Of a stretch of DNA of 64,000 nt, positions 53,914 through 62,656 are shown in pieces; position 1 is the first letter of the stretch, and the number at the start of each line of letters is the position of its first letter. The notes beneath the pieces are model-generated. The model was not told the origin of the DNA. It saw only the letters and a list, made by a program, of their open reading frames with translations, and made no database searches. Position numbers and translations under genes: made by a program. The stretch is from contig JAEEJY010000033.1 of NCBI GenBank assembly GCA_016282155.1, positions 17,937-81,936 on the forward strand, read 5' to 3'. Source of the stretch: Caryophanales bacterium. Lineage in GTDB: Bacteria > Bacillota_I > Bacilli_A > RF39 > UBA660.

Positions 53914-53923
53914 CCACTTTTTT
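53896..53923 (-). terminator. Terminator containing the -35 of the next promoter
   Basis: 12-bp stem (AAAAAAGTGGTT / AACCACTTTTTT) with a 4-nt loop (GACA leftward) and a T-run. Ends the recJ operon. Confidence 0.85.
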
Positions 53924-53931
53924 ATTTTTAT

Positions 53932-54171
53932 TTATTCTTTTTCATATCCTTCATCAATCTTTAAGAACTCATAACTTCCGTAACGCTTAATAAAGGCTAC
54001 AGATAAATCTCTATACTCTGCATATGCTTTCCAATAAACCTTATAAGCCTTTTTAAGTTTATCAATAAGTTCCATTTTTTCTAATTCGTCCTTATTGATA
54101 ATCTCCTCATATCTCTTTGCTTCATTTTCGTCTTCAAAAACCCTTCCATTTACGTCATAAAGAATCCTCAT
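53932..54171 (-). CDS. Small coiled-coil protein
   Basis: 79 residues. MRILYDVNGRVFEDENEAKRYE is followed by a heptad-rich helix. The first part resembles a common small phage domain (VNGRVFEDENEA). Unknown function. Confidence 0.6.
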   Translation of the reverse strand: MRILYDVNGRVFEDENEAKRYEEIINKDELEKMELIDKLKKAYKVYWKAYAEYRDLSVAFIKRYGSYEFLKIDEGYEKE

Positions 54172-54186
54172 AATAACATCTCCTTT

Positions 54187-54783
54187 TTATTTATTATTTT
54201 CCCAATCTTTAATTGTATATGTATACTGACCGATATGACCTATTTCAAAAGTAGAATCACACCAAATATCAATATCTAACTGCTCACACTTCCAACAAAA
54301 ACTTAAATCTTCTCCAAGTCCACAAACTGGCTGAAAGCAATCGCCATATCTCTGAATAATCTTTTTAAATACATCTGTCTTGATTAAACAGAAGCCCATA
54401 CCACAACCTTTAACCTTGAAGAACGGTTCAATCTTATCGCAGTGAATTTTATATGCTTCGTTTTCTTTTGTTCTAATATCTAAATCTGAATAGATTGTAG
54501 GTCTATGTTCGCCATTTCTCTCTACATACAAGCCAGTGCAAACATCTACATTTCTATCTAAAAGTTTCTGAAGTCCATTTAAATCAAACACCATATCTGA
54601 ATCAACAAATAATAAATATTCTGCGTCCATCTCGATTGCTTGATTAACTAAAGTATTTCTAGCGTCATATACTAAACTGTCTGCTACATAAACTGTAGGT
54701 TGCATTAAACCTTGAATACAACTAACTGTCTCTACTCCGATTGTTCTTGCAGTCGGACAACCAATTAAAACTTTTATTGCCAT
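54187..54783 (-). CDS. GT-A type glycosyltransferase
   Basis: 198 residues from ATG 54783 (AAGGAGAAAAAT upstream). Rossmann start KVLIGCPTARTIGVETV, the metal-binding DSD motif in LLFVDSDMVF (D61, D63), and a C-terminal GLGEDLSFCWKCEQ with the catalytic-type acids. This is a small single-domain GT-A enzyme. The target may be DNA, a virion protein or the cell surface. It sits one operon upstream of the GNAT set, which makes a shared pathway possible. Confidence 0.75.
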   Translation of the reverse strand: MAIKVLIGCPTARTIGVETVSCIQGLMQPTVYVADSLVYDARNTLVNQAIEMDAEYLLFVDSDMVFDLNGLQKLLDRNVDVCTGLYVERNGEHRPTIYSDLDIRTKENEAYKIHCDKIEPFFKVKGCGMGFCLIKTDVFKKIIQRYGDCFQPVCGLGEDLSFCWKCEQLDIDIWCDSTFEIGHIGQYTYTIKDWENNK

Positions 54784-54793
54784 ATTTTTCTCC

Positions 54794-56494
54794 TTAAAAT
54801 ACATCGTCAAAACTGCTTCCGATTTCTTTTACTTCATAATCGTTAACAGTTATTTGATTTGCGCCATTATATTCACTAATTGTAGGCTCACCCAACATTT
54901 CAATTTTATATTTCTTATCAACACCTACATTAAGTTCTTTCTGCTTTTCTTTACTTATAAATTTAAATATAAAAGTTTCATCGTTACTATTTAATAATAG
55001 CATTGTGCCACTTGGGGTAAGTTTAACAAAGTCTGCACCATTTACCACAAATGGCTTAATATGTATTTGTGGTATATCTAAACCTTTACCACACGCATTT
55101 AAAGCGTCTAATTTCACTCTCAATTCAAATATCTCACTAGGTATAGAATTTACTGCATAAGTTCCTATCACGCGAATATGGGGCTTATATGAAGCGAAAA
55201 AGGTATCTAAATATTCTATAACTTCTTTTTCTTTAGATATGTCATAAGAAGTACCAAATACGTTTCCGTGACCTTCATTATAATTAAATAAACCATTCTC
55301 GTTTAATATACTTCTTAAATCGTCTATATTTGACCTTACAGACCCTGCTACTTCGCCATCTTCTCTTTCGTGCAATAAGAATGTAGTCTTTCCATAAGAA
55401 CCTAAAAGTTTATTTCCTATCAATCCAGTTAAAGGGGTCTTCTCTTTAATCTTGTATAAGATATATCCTTTAGAATCACTTTTATTTTCGATATCTTCTT
55501 TATTATTCTCTACAAATTGTTTAACTAGTTTAGATTGTTCGGAATGCAATGATAACATTCTTGAACAAATAGAATCAAATTCATCACTTGTAACTTCCCC
55601 TACAAGCAATCTAAATAGATTTTCTTTGTCTTCTATACTTCCTAAACGGATTGTGGCATTACATTTAGAAATAACACCAAATGAATAATCTTTGTTACTC
55701 TGATTGTTCTTATAGTTAAACTCTGCAATTATGGGAATTAAATTCTTGTGTAATTTTTGCTTTCCCCTAAAACTAAATGTATAGTTTTCATATGTATTCA
55801 TATCCATACTATCACTAATAAGACTAATCATAACATATGATACTAACTTTTTTGTTCTTGCAATATGAGTATCAATATTATCTATACAGTGCCAAGTAAC
55901 CAAAGCACCACTTCCACATTTGTTTTCTACGTTACCATTCTGATTATTAACTACAGTAGCGTAATCATCAATATTACATTCAACACCATCAATAACCTTA
56001 ACTTTAGTTTGATTATGATGGTCTGAAATAATAATTGTATAACCTAATTCGTATAATTCTTTGCATTCCTTTACATTAGAACTTCCTGCATCTGATATCC
56101 ATAACAAATTAGGTTCGTTGTTTCTTAAGAAGTCCATTACTTCATCGTCTTCAAGTCCGTGTGCTTTAGCATTATCTTCACTATGATGAATTGCAATAAC
56201 TTCTACATTAGGCGCATATTCTTTCATAAATAAATAAATAAGCGACCCTGACATATACCCATCTAAATCACTATCAAGAAGTGTATACATCTTTTCAATT
56301 TTCTTTTCTTTAATGAACATTTCAAATACATTACGAAATTTATCAATGTTTTCGTAATGTTCATTATCTTCAATGGTTTTAGCCGATACAAACTTCTCTA
56401 TATCTGTTATACCGAATTTATTCAAATAAGAGATTAAGTTTATATCTTCAAATTCATTGTAGATACTATTAAAATCAAAATTCTCAAATTTCAT
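54794..56494 (-). CDS. recJ: RecJ-like DHH phosphoesterase/exonuclease
   Basis: 566 residues. Motifs of the DHH family: LLDSDLDGYMSG (D74, D76, D78), WISDAGSS (D135), IISDHHNQ (158-160), then a DHHA1-like half with GSVRSN and GHGNVFG. RecJ degrades single-stranded DNA 5' to 3' in repair and recombination. It works with the RecD2-like and Sak4-like proteins encoded nearby. Confidence 0.85.
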   Translation of the reverse strand: MKFENFDFNSIYNEFEDINLISYLNKFGITDIEKFVSAKTIEDNEHYENIDKFRNVFEMFIKEKKIEKMYTLLDSDLDGYMSGSLIYLFMKEYAPNVEVIAIHHSEDNAKAHGLEDDEVMDFLRNNEPNLLWISDAGSSNVKECKELYELGYTIIISDHHNQTKVKVIDGVECNIDDYATVVNNQNGNVENKCGSGALVTWHCIDNIDTHIARTKKLVSYVMISLISDSMDMNTYENYTFSFRGKQKLHKNLIPIIAEFNYKNNQSNKDYSFGVISKCNATIRLGSIEDKENLFRLLVGEVTSDEFDSICSRMLSLHSEQSKLVKQFVENNKEDIENKSDSKGYILYKIKEKTPLTGLIGNKLLGSYGKTTFLLHEREDGEVAGSVRSNIDDLRSILNENGLFNYNEGHGNVFGTSYDISKEKEVIEYLDTFFASYKPHIRVIGTYAVNSIPSEIFELRVKLDALNACGKGLDIPQIHIKPFVVNGADFVKLTPSGTMLLLNSNDETFIFKFISKEKQKELNVGVDKKYKIEMLGEPTISEYNGANQITVNDYEVKEIGSSFDDVF

Positions 56495-56520
56495 ATTACT
56501 CTCCTTTATACTAATACAAT

Positions 56521-56549
56521 ATTATACCATATTTTTGATATTTTGTCAA
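56521..56549 (-). promoter_or_regulatory. Promoter of the recJ operon
   Basis: TTGACA (56544-56549) holds the TGA stop codon of the primase gene. After 17 nt comes TGGTATAAT (56521-56526). Confidence 0.85.
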
Positions 56550-57655
56550 GAGTAATGTTCTTTAGATTCATATAATTTATCAAATTGTTCTCTTGTAAAA
56601 TCAAATGGACTAAACTTATATCCGTCATATCCAAGATTATTATAACAAACATAAACTTCCATATAAGGTTTTAATTTGTTTGCTATCTTAAGAACTCTTT
56701 TTTCAAAATCATTATAAGGTATATTATCGCCTATTTCGGTAAAATCAGAATCTAACATTATAACTGCTTTATTAACATTAGCATTAATTAGTTTCTTTAA
56801 TTTTATATCGCTTAAATGACAACCATAAAGTCCTAATGTGATATTTTTATCTCCAAACCAAGTCTCTGCCTTTAGAACAGATTTCTCTGCTTCTACAAGC
56901 CAAACTTCTTTTTCTTTTTTTACTCTTTCAATATTAAAATTCTCTCCATAGAAATAATCATCTGTAGGGAAATTATATTCAGTGCCATCTAATATCTTTA
57001 ACGGCTTATACTTAATATCAATTTCTTGATTCATATTTCTAATTCTGATTCCAACTAAATCACCTTCAACGTCATAGCAAGGTATTACGATTTGGCTCTT
57101 ATATGGATAATATCTAATATTATATTTCTCTAATACTTCTTCCGATATTCCATAATCTAACCAATCGGTATGATACAAAATGGGAAATTGATTTAATATA
57201 TTCTTATCAAATGCAACCTTTTCCCTTTCGATAACCTTACTACTATATTTAGTTAGTATCTTTTTCCAATTAGATTTATTGTTTGGCGCAATTTCTTTAG
57301 TCTTAAAATCAAATGGAATGCCCTTATAGTTACAAACATACTTTAATACTTCAATACTTGTTTTAGGGCTTCCTATGAGACTTAAACGCTTCTGTAGTAA
57401 TGTAAAGATATTATAACTGCAACTACATTCACTAAAGCAAGTAAATACTCTTGATTCAAGATTAAATCTCAAATTAGGTTTCGCGTCTTTAATATCTATA
57501 TTATGACACGCAGTTTTAATTCGCCATTCATTAGACTTTCTATAACAGATATGATAATCATTTTCTTCAAGTAAATATTCGTAATCTGCTAATGTTAAAC
57601 TGTCTTCTACTTCAATATAAAATTCTTTTAATCTTTCATAATCTTCGTTGAGCAT
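56546..57655 (-). CDS. DNA primase (DnaG type)
   Basis: 369 residues, short for DnaG. N-terminal zinc part with C50-H51 and CFSECSC (73-79), a linker, then a Toprim catalytic core: WLVEAEKSV (E255) and MLDSDF (D302, D304), with YCIPCYD-type strands before them. Makes RNA primers for DnaE. The C-terminal helicase-binding part seems absent or very short. Has its own promoter. Confidence 0.8.
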   Translation of the reverse strand: MLNEDYERLKEFYIEVEDSLTLADYEYLLEENDYHICYRKSNEWRIKTACHNIDIKDAKPNLRFNLESRVFTCFSECSCSYNIFTLLQKRLSLIGSPKTSIEVLKYVCNYKGIPFDFKTKEIAPNNKSNWKKILTKYSSKVIEREKVAFDKNILNQFPILYHTDWLDYGISEEVLEKYNIRYYPYKSQIVIPCYDVEGDLVGIRIRNMNQEIDIKYKPLKILDGTEYNFPTDDYFYGENFNIERVKKEKEVWLVEAEKSVLKAETWFGDKNITLGLYGCHLSDIKLKKLINANVNKAVIMLDSDFTEIGDNIPYNDFEKRVLKIANKLKPYMEVYVCYNNLGYDGYKFSPFDFTREQFDKLYESKEHYS

Positions 57656-57658
57656 AAT

Positions 57659-57708
57659 AAAAAACCCTTTCTACAGTAAATTATACCATAGAAAAGGTTT
57701 TTTGTCAA
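57659..57708 (-). promoter_or_regulatory. Combined terminator-promoter element before the primase
   Basis: TTGACA (57703-57708), 17 nt, TGGTATAAT (57680-57685). A 15-bp inverted repeat with one G-U (57659-57673 / 57689-57703) encloses the -10 and ends in six T leftward. Terminator for the helicase operon, promoter for primase. Confidence 0.85.
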
Positions 57709-57951
57709 CTATAATTTTTTCGCCCATTTCTCTAAAACTTTAACATCGCGTTTATACTGCTTCTGTTTATTATTTAGTTTAATATCAAATATCTGTTTGA
57801 TACAACCATCACAATAAACAAAACCCTTTGGAATTGACGGAAAGTTATAATTATCTATGAAATAAATACAACAGTCCCCAATACTATAACTCTTTACTTT
57901 ATATCCTTTACTATTTAAAATTTTAGTCACATCTAGTAAACTCAAGTTCAT
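57709..57951 (-). CDS. Small early protein, unknown
   Basis: 80 residues with CC and a CDGC pair, then a basic helix (KQKQYKRDVKVLEKWAKKL). One zinc site possible. Shares one base with the next gene. Confidence 0.55.
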   Translation of the reverse strand: MNLSLLDVTKILNSKGYKVKSYSIGDCCIYFIDNYNFPSIPKGFVYCDGCIKQIFDIKLNNKQKQYKRDVKVLEKWAKKL

Positions 57952-58346
57952 TATTCTACCTCTAAATTATCTAATGCTAAAGCCCAATCTGTTAATGTCT
58001 TTAAAAATTCTTCTTTTGATATATCTTTGGCTTGTATAAATAAACAATTTTTTAATCTATCAGTTCCAAATCTAGTCTGAAATGTTTTTGGAATTGGAAT
58101 ATTAAAATCGTAATCTTTTTCAAATGCTATATAACCATCAAATATTCTTTTGCCCGTTTCTTCATATAATTCCTCAACTTCGTGACCTTCGCAACAACCT
58201 ATCGTGTGATAACCTTTTAGATTAAATGTCTGTACTATAAATAACATTCCCTTGTCTACATCAATAAAACCTTCGTTACAATTACAAACATTACATAAGT
58301 TGTAACATTTTCTGCATATCCTTATTCCCTTGTGGTCTTTTAACAA
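57951..58346 (-). CDS. Cys-rich early protein, unknown
   Basis: 131 residues. CRKCYNLCNVCNC at the start is a zinc motif. GYHTIGCCEGH in the middle is a common motif of small phage proteins. Overlaps the helicase gene by 7 nt. Confidence 0.55.
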   Translation of the reverse strand: MLKDHKGIRICRKCYNLCNVCNCNEGFIDVDKGMLFIVQTFNLKGYHTIGCCEGHEVEELYEETGKRIFDGYIAFEKDYDFNIPIPKTFQTRFGTDRLKNCLFIQAKDISKEEFLKTLTDWALALDNLEVE

Positions 58347-60922
58347 TCTTCTAAATCTCCTTCTTCAATTATTAATTTCTCTACATTGATAGGACAGTTA
58401 TTTTTATCCGTACAATATAAATCATAAGTTCGGCAAGTTCCTAAATCAATATACTGAAATATCTTAATATGTTTAGGATATTTGCTTCCTCTACCTTTAA
58501 TAATGTGAACTACATTGTTAGGTGCTTCGATTCCAAACTTACCACTTAAAGCCTTTTCACAAATCGGTTTGGTTTGTTCAAGTTCTTTACTTGTAGGCTC
58601 AAGCATTATATAAGTTCCATCTGTCTTACGCACTTGGGATTTTCCGCCTGCTAAACAACTTTCATTAGGATATGTATAATTATCTTCATTACCATTCGTT
58701 TGAACGCTTGATATTAAACCGATTCCGTATTTTCTTTGTATCTGCTTAAGTCTATCTGTTAGTGTTAACAGCACCATATCTTCTCTCTGTGGCACTTTGG
58801 TTTCACTTGATATTTCTTTTGCTACAAAGCCATTATTTTGAACATAGTCAAAACATACGTTCTTGACACCTTTATTTAATACATAATCGGAAATATTCTC
58901 AATCAAACTTTTCGTTGTAAATTCTGGGTCATCAACTGTATATAATTTACTCTCTAATAATATCTTATTTGCATAATCAACTCTTTCTTCTTCATCATTT
59001 TCATATCTACCATCTAAAATATGTGAACGTGATACTCCAGATATCCACGCGATAATCATAGGGTCAAGTTCAGTTCTTAAGTCCATTTCAGTATTAATAA
59101 ACAAACTTGCGCCCACTCTTGATTTGTTTTTAACAAATTTCTTTAGAGTCTCATCATAATATTCCGTACAAGTTACTTTACAAATATCACCGATTGATGT
59201 AGCAGTATTATGAGTTACAATAAAATCATTAGTTAAGTATAAATGTTCTTCGTTATCAACATAAATACATACCATTTCCTTTTGATAATCTTCTTTTACA
59301 ATTTCTCTAATACCAATTCTGCCATAGTCTCTATTCTTTGTAAACTGAACAGACTCTTTTGCTATTTCTGACTTTCTTGATAATCTAAAGAGATTTGTTT
59401 TTTCAGAATTATCAATTAAAATATTTACAACATATTCGGTTCTGCATTCTTTTTCATTTTTAGTTCTATTCTTACTAGAAAGAGAACAACCATAACCAAC
59501 ACTTCTTAATACTTCCATTAAATCATTAGCAAGATTAATGCTAGTTGTACTATATCTTGCATTATATCTACCATCATCAACAGAAATAGTTCCATCAGTG
59601 TCCATAAGTCCTTGAATTAAAGCAAGTCTCTGATTTATTGAGCCGTACTTATATTCATTAGGTATTCTCTTTTCATAACTACATACGCAAATATCTTTTT
59701 CGTAATTGGCAAATAAAGTTTTTGTCTGAATATAAATTCTATTTGTGTTATCATCTTCAGTCTTATCATCAATAAAAAACCAATTATAATTATATTCGCT
59801 TTTTACATATTTAGAATTTAATAATTTTGCAACATTGGCAACTTGTTCTTCATCATTGCTAGATAAAGTTAATACTCTATTAGTACAACAACCATTGCCT
59901 AAAAAACTTCCAATTACATAAGGGTCAATAGCGTAATCTTTTTCTTCGTATTCTATTGCTTTATTAGTAGGAATATATACAGTATTTGATAACTGCATAA
60001 TTTCTCTTAAAGTTTTAGTTACTAACCGATTACGATTTTCTTTTTTGCGAGAATATACATCATAATAACTCCACAAATGTTCGTCATTACACTGTGTAGT
60101 TCTGCCATCTGCTAATTTCACAGTATAACAGTCCAACATTCCTTTAGGGAACACTCCAAGAACTTTAGTGGGTTTTCCAAGTCTATCGTATACATAATCA
60201 CCTACTTTAATATCACCTAATCTTCTATATCCGATAGGTGTAGGAATTATAGTATCAACAGGTTGTGCTTTACCACCGCCACTTTTTGCGCCCCTTAATA
60301 AGAAGCCATACATTCCACGAAATACACTATTCATATAAGGCGATTGGAATGAAGCCCCCAGAAGTGGCTCTGTTTTAAACATTTCTTTCATTTCTGCGAA
60401 ATCTGTGCCTGCTACATATTCTTCAACATTATTCTTGATATGAAATTCTTTTTTAATCTCTGCAATTTGACCTTCGTAATAATTAATTATATCATCTAAT
60501 GTATACTTATTAAATTCTTCTAATGCTTTTGCACTGTCTATTGTTTCGTCATAAAACTTTGAAATATCAAAATGTCTTTCCTTATACATAGATAAAAGAG
60601 AAAACTTACGGACTATTTCGTAATAGATATCATAAGTTTCTTCTTTGTTCATTTCCTTTATCGTGTTGATAAAGTTAATACCATCATTATCCTCAAATAT
60701 CTGTTCTTGCGTAGGATATGATTTTAAAAATTCAACAAAGTCTTCGGCACTTAATGATTTTGCTCCGTGTTCTTTATATGTCTTAATAACTACAAAGATT
60801 ACCTTATCAAACTCTTTACACCTAAAATCATACTTTGTTAATGGGTGTTTTTCGTCTAATAACGATGTATCATTACATAGAGAACCTAGTACAAATAAAG
60901 CCGATGATTCATCATATAACAT
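58340..60922 (-). CDS. DnaB-type replicative helicase with an intein
   Basis: 860 residues before splicing, 506 after. N-terminal helical domain (1-170), then a RecA-like motor. Walker A GAKSGGGK-T is split by the intein between K218 and T573. Further motifs: FINTEMD and FDYVQNNGF (Walker B type), and SSVQTNG, as in DnaB/SF4 helicases. It unwinds the fork ahead of DnaE; without splicing the ATP site cannot form. First gene of its operon. Confidence 0.85.
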   Translation of the reverse strand: MLYDESSALFVLGSLCNDTSLLDEKHPLTKYDFRCKEFDKVIFVVIKTYKEHGAKSLSAEDFVEFLKSYPTQEQIFEDNDGINFINTIKEMNKEETYDIYYEIVRKFSLLSMYKERHFDISKFYDETIDSAKALEEFNKYTLDDIINYYEGQIAEIKKEFHIKNNVEEYVAGTDFAEMKEMFKTEPLLGASFQSPYMNSVFRGMYGFLLRGAKSGGGKAQPVDTIIPTPIGYRRLGDIKVGDYVYDRLGKPTKVLGVFPKGMLDCYTVKLADGRTTQCNDEHLWSYYDVYSRKKENRNRLVTKTLREIMQLSNTVYIPTNKAIEYEEKDYAIDPYVIGSFLGNGCCTNRVLTLSSNDEEQVANVAKLLNSKYVKSEYNYNWFFIDDKTEDDNTNRIYIQTKTLFANYEKDICVCSYEKRIPNEYKYGSINQRLALIQGLMDTDGTISVDDGRYNARYSTTSINLANDLMEVLRSVGYGCSLSSKNRTKNEKECRTEYVVNILIDNSEKTNLFRLSRKSEIAKESVQFTKNRDYGRIGIREIVKEDYQKEMVCIYVDNEEHLYLTNDFIVTHNTATSIGDICKVTCTEYYDETLKKFVKNKSRVGASLFINTEMDLRTELDPMIIAWISGVSRSHILDGRYENDEEERVDYANKILLESKLYTVDDPEFTTKSLIENISDYVLNKGVKNVCFDYVQNNGFVAKEISSETKVPQREDMVLLTLTDRLKQIQRKYGIGLISSVQTNGNEDNYTYPNESCLAGGKSQVRKTDGTYIMLEPTSKELEQTKPICEKALSGKFGIEAPNNVVHIIKGRGSKYPKHIKIFQYIDLGTCRTYDLYCTDKNNCPINVEKLIIEEGDLEDC
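59207..60268 (-). mobile_element. Class 3-like intein with LAGLIDADG endonuclease
   Basis: 354 residues (A219-N572). It starts with Ala in place of the usual Cys/Ser, so it lacks the standard first nucleophile. W284 in CNDEHLWSYY, C552 in MVCIYV (block F) and T570 in IVTHN match the Trp-Cys-Thr set of class 3 inteins. It ends H571-N572 with T573 as +1. Two LAGLIDADG-type helices, VIGSFLGNG (336-344) and LIQGLMDTDG (435-444), give a homing endonuclease, so it can spread. Confidence 0.85.
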
Positions 60923-60953
60923 TATTTGTCCACCTTTCCATAATATTTAGTCT

Positions 60954-60982
60954 ATTATACCACATAATTGTTAAAAAGTCAA
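60954..60982 (-). promoter_or_regulatory. Promoter of the helicase operon
   Basis: TTGACT (60977-60982), 17 nt, TGGTATAAT (60954-60959). One base off consensus in the -35. Confidence 0.8.
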
Positions 60983-61513
60983 TCATAATTCTTCCCAAGA
61001 TTTTCTTTTTTCTGCTTTAGTTCTAAATATTACTTTTCTTTCTGTATCTTCCGTATAGTTTTCTAGTTCTTTTTTAATGTTCTTTGACTCTTTATAATAG
61101 GCATATGCTTCATTATAAGTAAACGGCACAAGATTAAGAATAGAACCATTAAACTCATTATTAAATAAATTCTGATGTTTTATCTCTATTAAATACCAAA
61201 GACAATATCTTATCCAATTATAATTTAGATTTGGATTATCTTTTTGGATATTCTTAATTTGAGCCATCATTAAAGTCCAATTAATATCGTGCTTATCCCA
61301 ACCTTCATTAACAAACTGCTCTTGAATATAATCAGTAAGCATTCGTCTATCATTAGGTTCGCCATCTTTATTAACTTTAGGTGCTTTATATTTAATTTTA
61401 TTTTCTTGTAACTGCTTGTGTTCTTCATTACAATAATATCTACCTAACTCAACACTATAAGCAGTATCTTTATCAATTTCCTTTTTGCAAAATCTACATT
61501 TTACTGTTGCCAT
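60983..61513 (-). CDS. Zinc-finger early protein
   Basis: 176 residues. CRFCKKEID ... YYCNEEH is a zinc finger in the first 35 residues; the rest is helical (WIRYCLWYLIEIKHQN, AYAYYKESKNIKKELEN). Common type in Firmicute phages near replication genes; perhaps a helicase loader or regulator. Role not proved. Confidence 0.6.
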   Translation of the reverse strand: MATVKCRFCKKEIDKDTAYSVELGRYYCNEEHKQLQENKIKYKAPKVNKDGEPNDRRMLTDYIQEQFVNEGWDKHDINWTLMMAQIKNIQKDNPNLNYNWIRYCLWYLIEIKHQNLFNNEFNGSILNLVPFTYNEAYAYYKESKNIKKELENYTEDTERKVIFRTKAEKRKSWEEL

Positions 61514-61515
61514 AT

Positions 61516-61875
61516 TTACTCCTTAAAAAAGTATATTGCTATAAATGTAGCGATTATTTGAATAGTATTGATTATCTGCTTTGTTAAAAGCCCAATATTG
61601 CCGTGATTCATAGAATCTGTAAACAACATATTCAATAATATATTTCCTATAAAAATATAAAATGTCTTCATATCCATTGCAATACCTTTATATGCAATTA
61701 ATGGCAACATAATAATATAAGCCCAAGCAATCGCTTTAAATACAAGTACAACAATATATTCATCTTTATCCATCATATTATCTTCGGATAGAAAACTGTT
61801 TAGAAAGTCTGTATAAAGATGACAGAAAGCAATATTGCCAAATAACATTGTAATAAATAAAAATACTCCCATCAT
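61516..61875 (-). CDS. Membrane protein, four helices
   Basis: 119 residues with hydrophobic segments near 3-22, 42-64, 68-86 and 98-117. No motif. Overlaps the upstream gene by one base. Confidence 0.55.
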   Translation of the reverse strand: MMGVFLFITMLFGNIAFCHLYTDFLNSFLSEDNMMDKDEYIVVLVFKAIAWAYIIMLPLIAYKGIAMDMKTFYIFIGNILLNMLFTDSMNHGNIGLLTKQIINTIQIIATFIAIYFFKE

Positions 61876-62342
61876 TATTCTCCTTTATGCTTTATTGCTT
61901 TCTCATAAGGTACATCAAGATTGTATTCTCTTTCATTCCAACACTTTTCACATATGGGGCATATCCAACCTACATATGTCATCTTTGCTTTATTTCCACA
62001 AAGTATGCAAGTTTCTTCTGATTCAAATTCATATCTCTGTAATATCTTATTATATTCTTCAAATATTTCTTCAGATAAGCCACCATCATATAGTCGCCAA
62101 CTTCCCCATTTTTCCTTGCTCTGCAAGATTTTATATTTATCAAGATAGTTAGCCTTAACAAGCAACGGCTTAATCTCTCTGAAGAATCTAATTTGTAAAT
62201 TTCTCCATCCTCTAGGTGCTTCATCTAATAAAGTAAAACTATAATCATAATCTTCTAAATCATTTCCCAACCAATCTGTAGGTTTAAGGAATGGTAATTC
62301 TTCGATTAGTTTTTTGTTTTCTTCAATCTCATTCTTCATCAA
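61875..62342 (-). CDS. Zinc-ribbon early protein
   Basis: 155 residues. A helical N-terminus (KLIEELPFLKPTDWLG, a phrase often seen in phage proteins) and a C-terminal ribbon CILCGNKA ... CPICEKC. Overlaps the upstream gene by 14 nt. Confidence 0.6.
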   Translation of the reverse strand: MMKNEIEENKKLIEELPFLKPTDWLGNDLEDYDYSFTLLDEAPRGWRNLQIRFFREIKPLLVKANYLDKYKILQSKEKWGSWRLYDGGLSEEIFEEYNKILQRYEFESEETCILCGNKAKMTYVGWICPICEKCWNEREYNLDVPYEKAIKHKGE

Positions 62343-62526
62343 TTTTCTCCTTCCTTAACTCCATAAAGTACGGACAGTAATTTTCACTGTATGTTTCTAC
62401 TGTCTCAAAATTAGACAATGAATACATACCGCAACCTCTAAAATCGTGATAAATTAAATTTCTTTCGCATTTCTTTGTACAACTGTTGTTGCGACAATAT
62501 GTAATATCTCTAGGTAAATCTCTCAT
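62329..62526 (-). CDS. Small Cys-rich protein
   Basis: 65 residues from ATG 62526; an ATG two codons earlier is only 3 nt from GGAG. Contains CRNNSCTKKC, GCGMY and YCPYF. First gene of its operon. Likely metal-binding, unknown role. Confidence 0.55.
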   Translation of the reverse strand: MRDLPRDITYCRNNSCTKKCERNLIYHDFRGCGMYSLSNFETVETYSENYCPYFMELRKEKIDEE

Positions 62527-62556
62527 ATACATAATCTCCTTTTTATTGATAGAGAT

Positions 62557-62585
62557 ATTATATCATAAATAAATTCTTTTGTCAA
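62557..62585 (-). promoter_or_regulatory. Promoter of the 60983-62526 operon
   Basis: TTGACA (62580-62585), 17 nt, TGATATAAT (62557-62562), just after the terminator of the Sak4 operon. Confidence 0.85.
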
Positions 62586-62586
62586 T

Positions 62587-62616
62587 AAAAAAAGAGTAAT
62601 TTCTTACTCTTTTTTT
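62587..62616 (-). terminator. Terminator of the Sak4-like gene
   Basis: 13-bp stem (AAAAAAAGAGTAA / TTACTCTTTTTTT) with a 4-nt loop and T-run on the leftward strand. Confidence 0.9.
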
Positions 62617-62656
62617 ACTTTCAATTATTTACAGATTGTCTTTCCGTTGTCGCGTA

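Noticed and set aside
36346..57703. Inverted repeats around the -10 boxes as repressor operators
   Set aside because: The arm sequences are unrelated between promoters and end in T-runs, which fits terminators better than sites for one protein.
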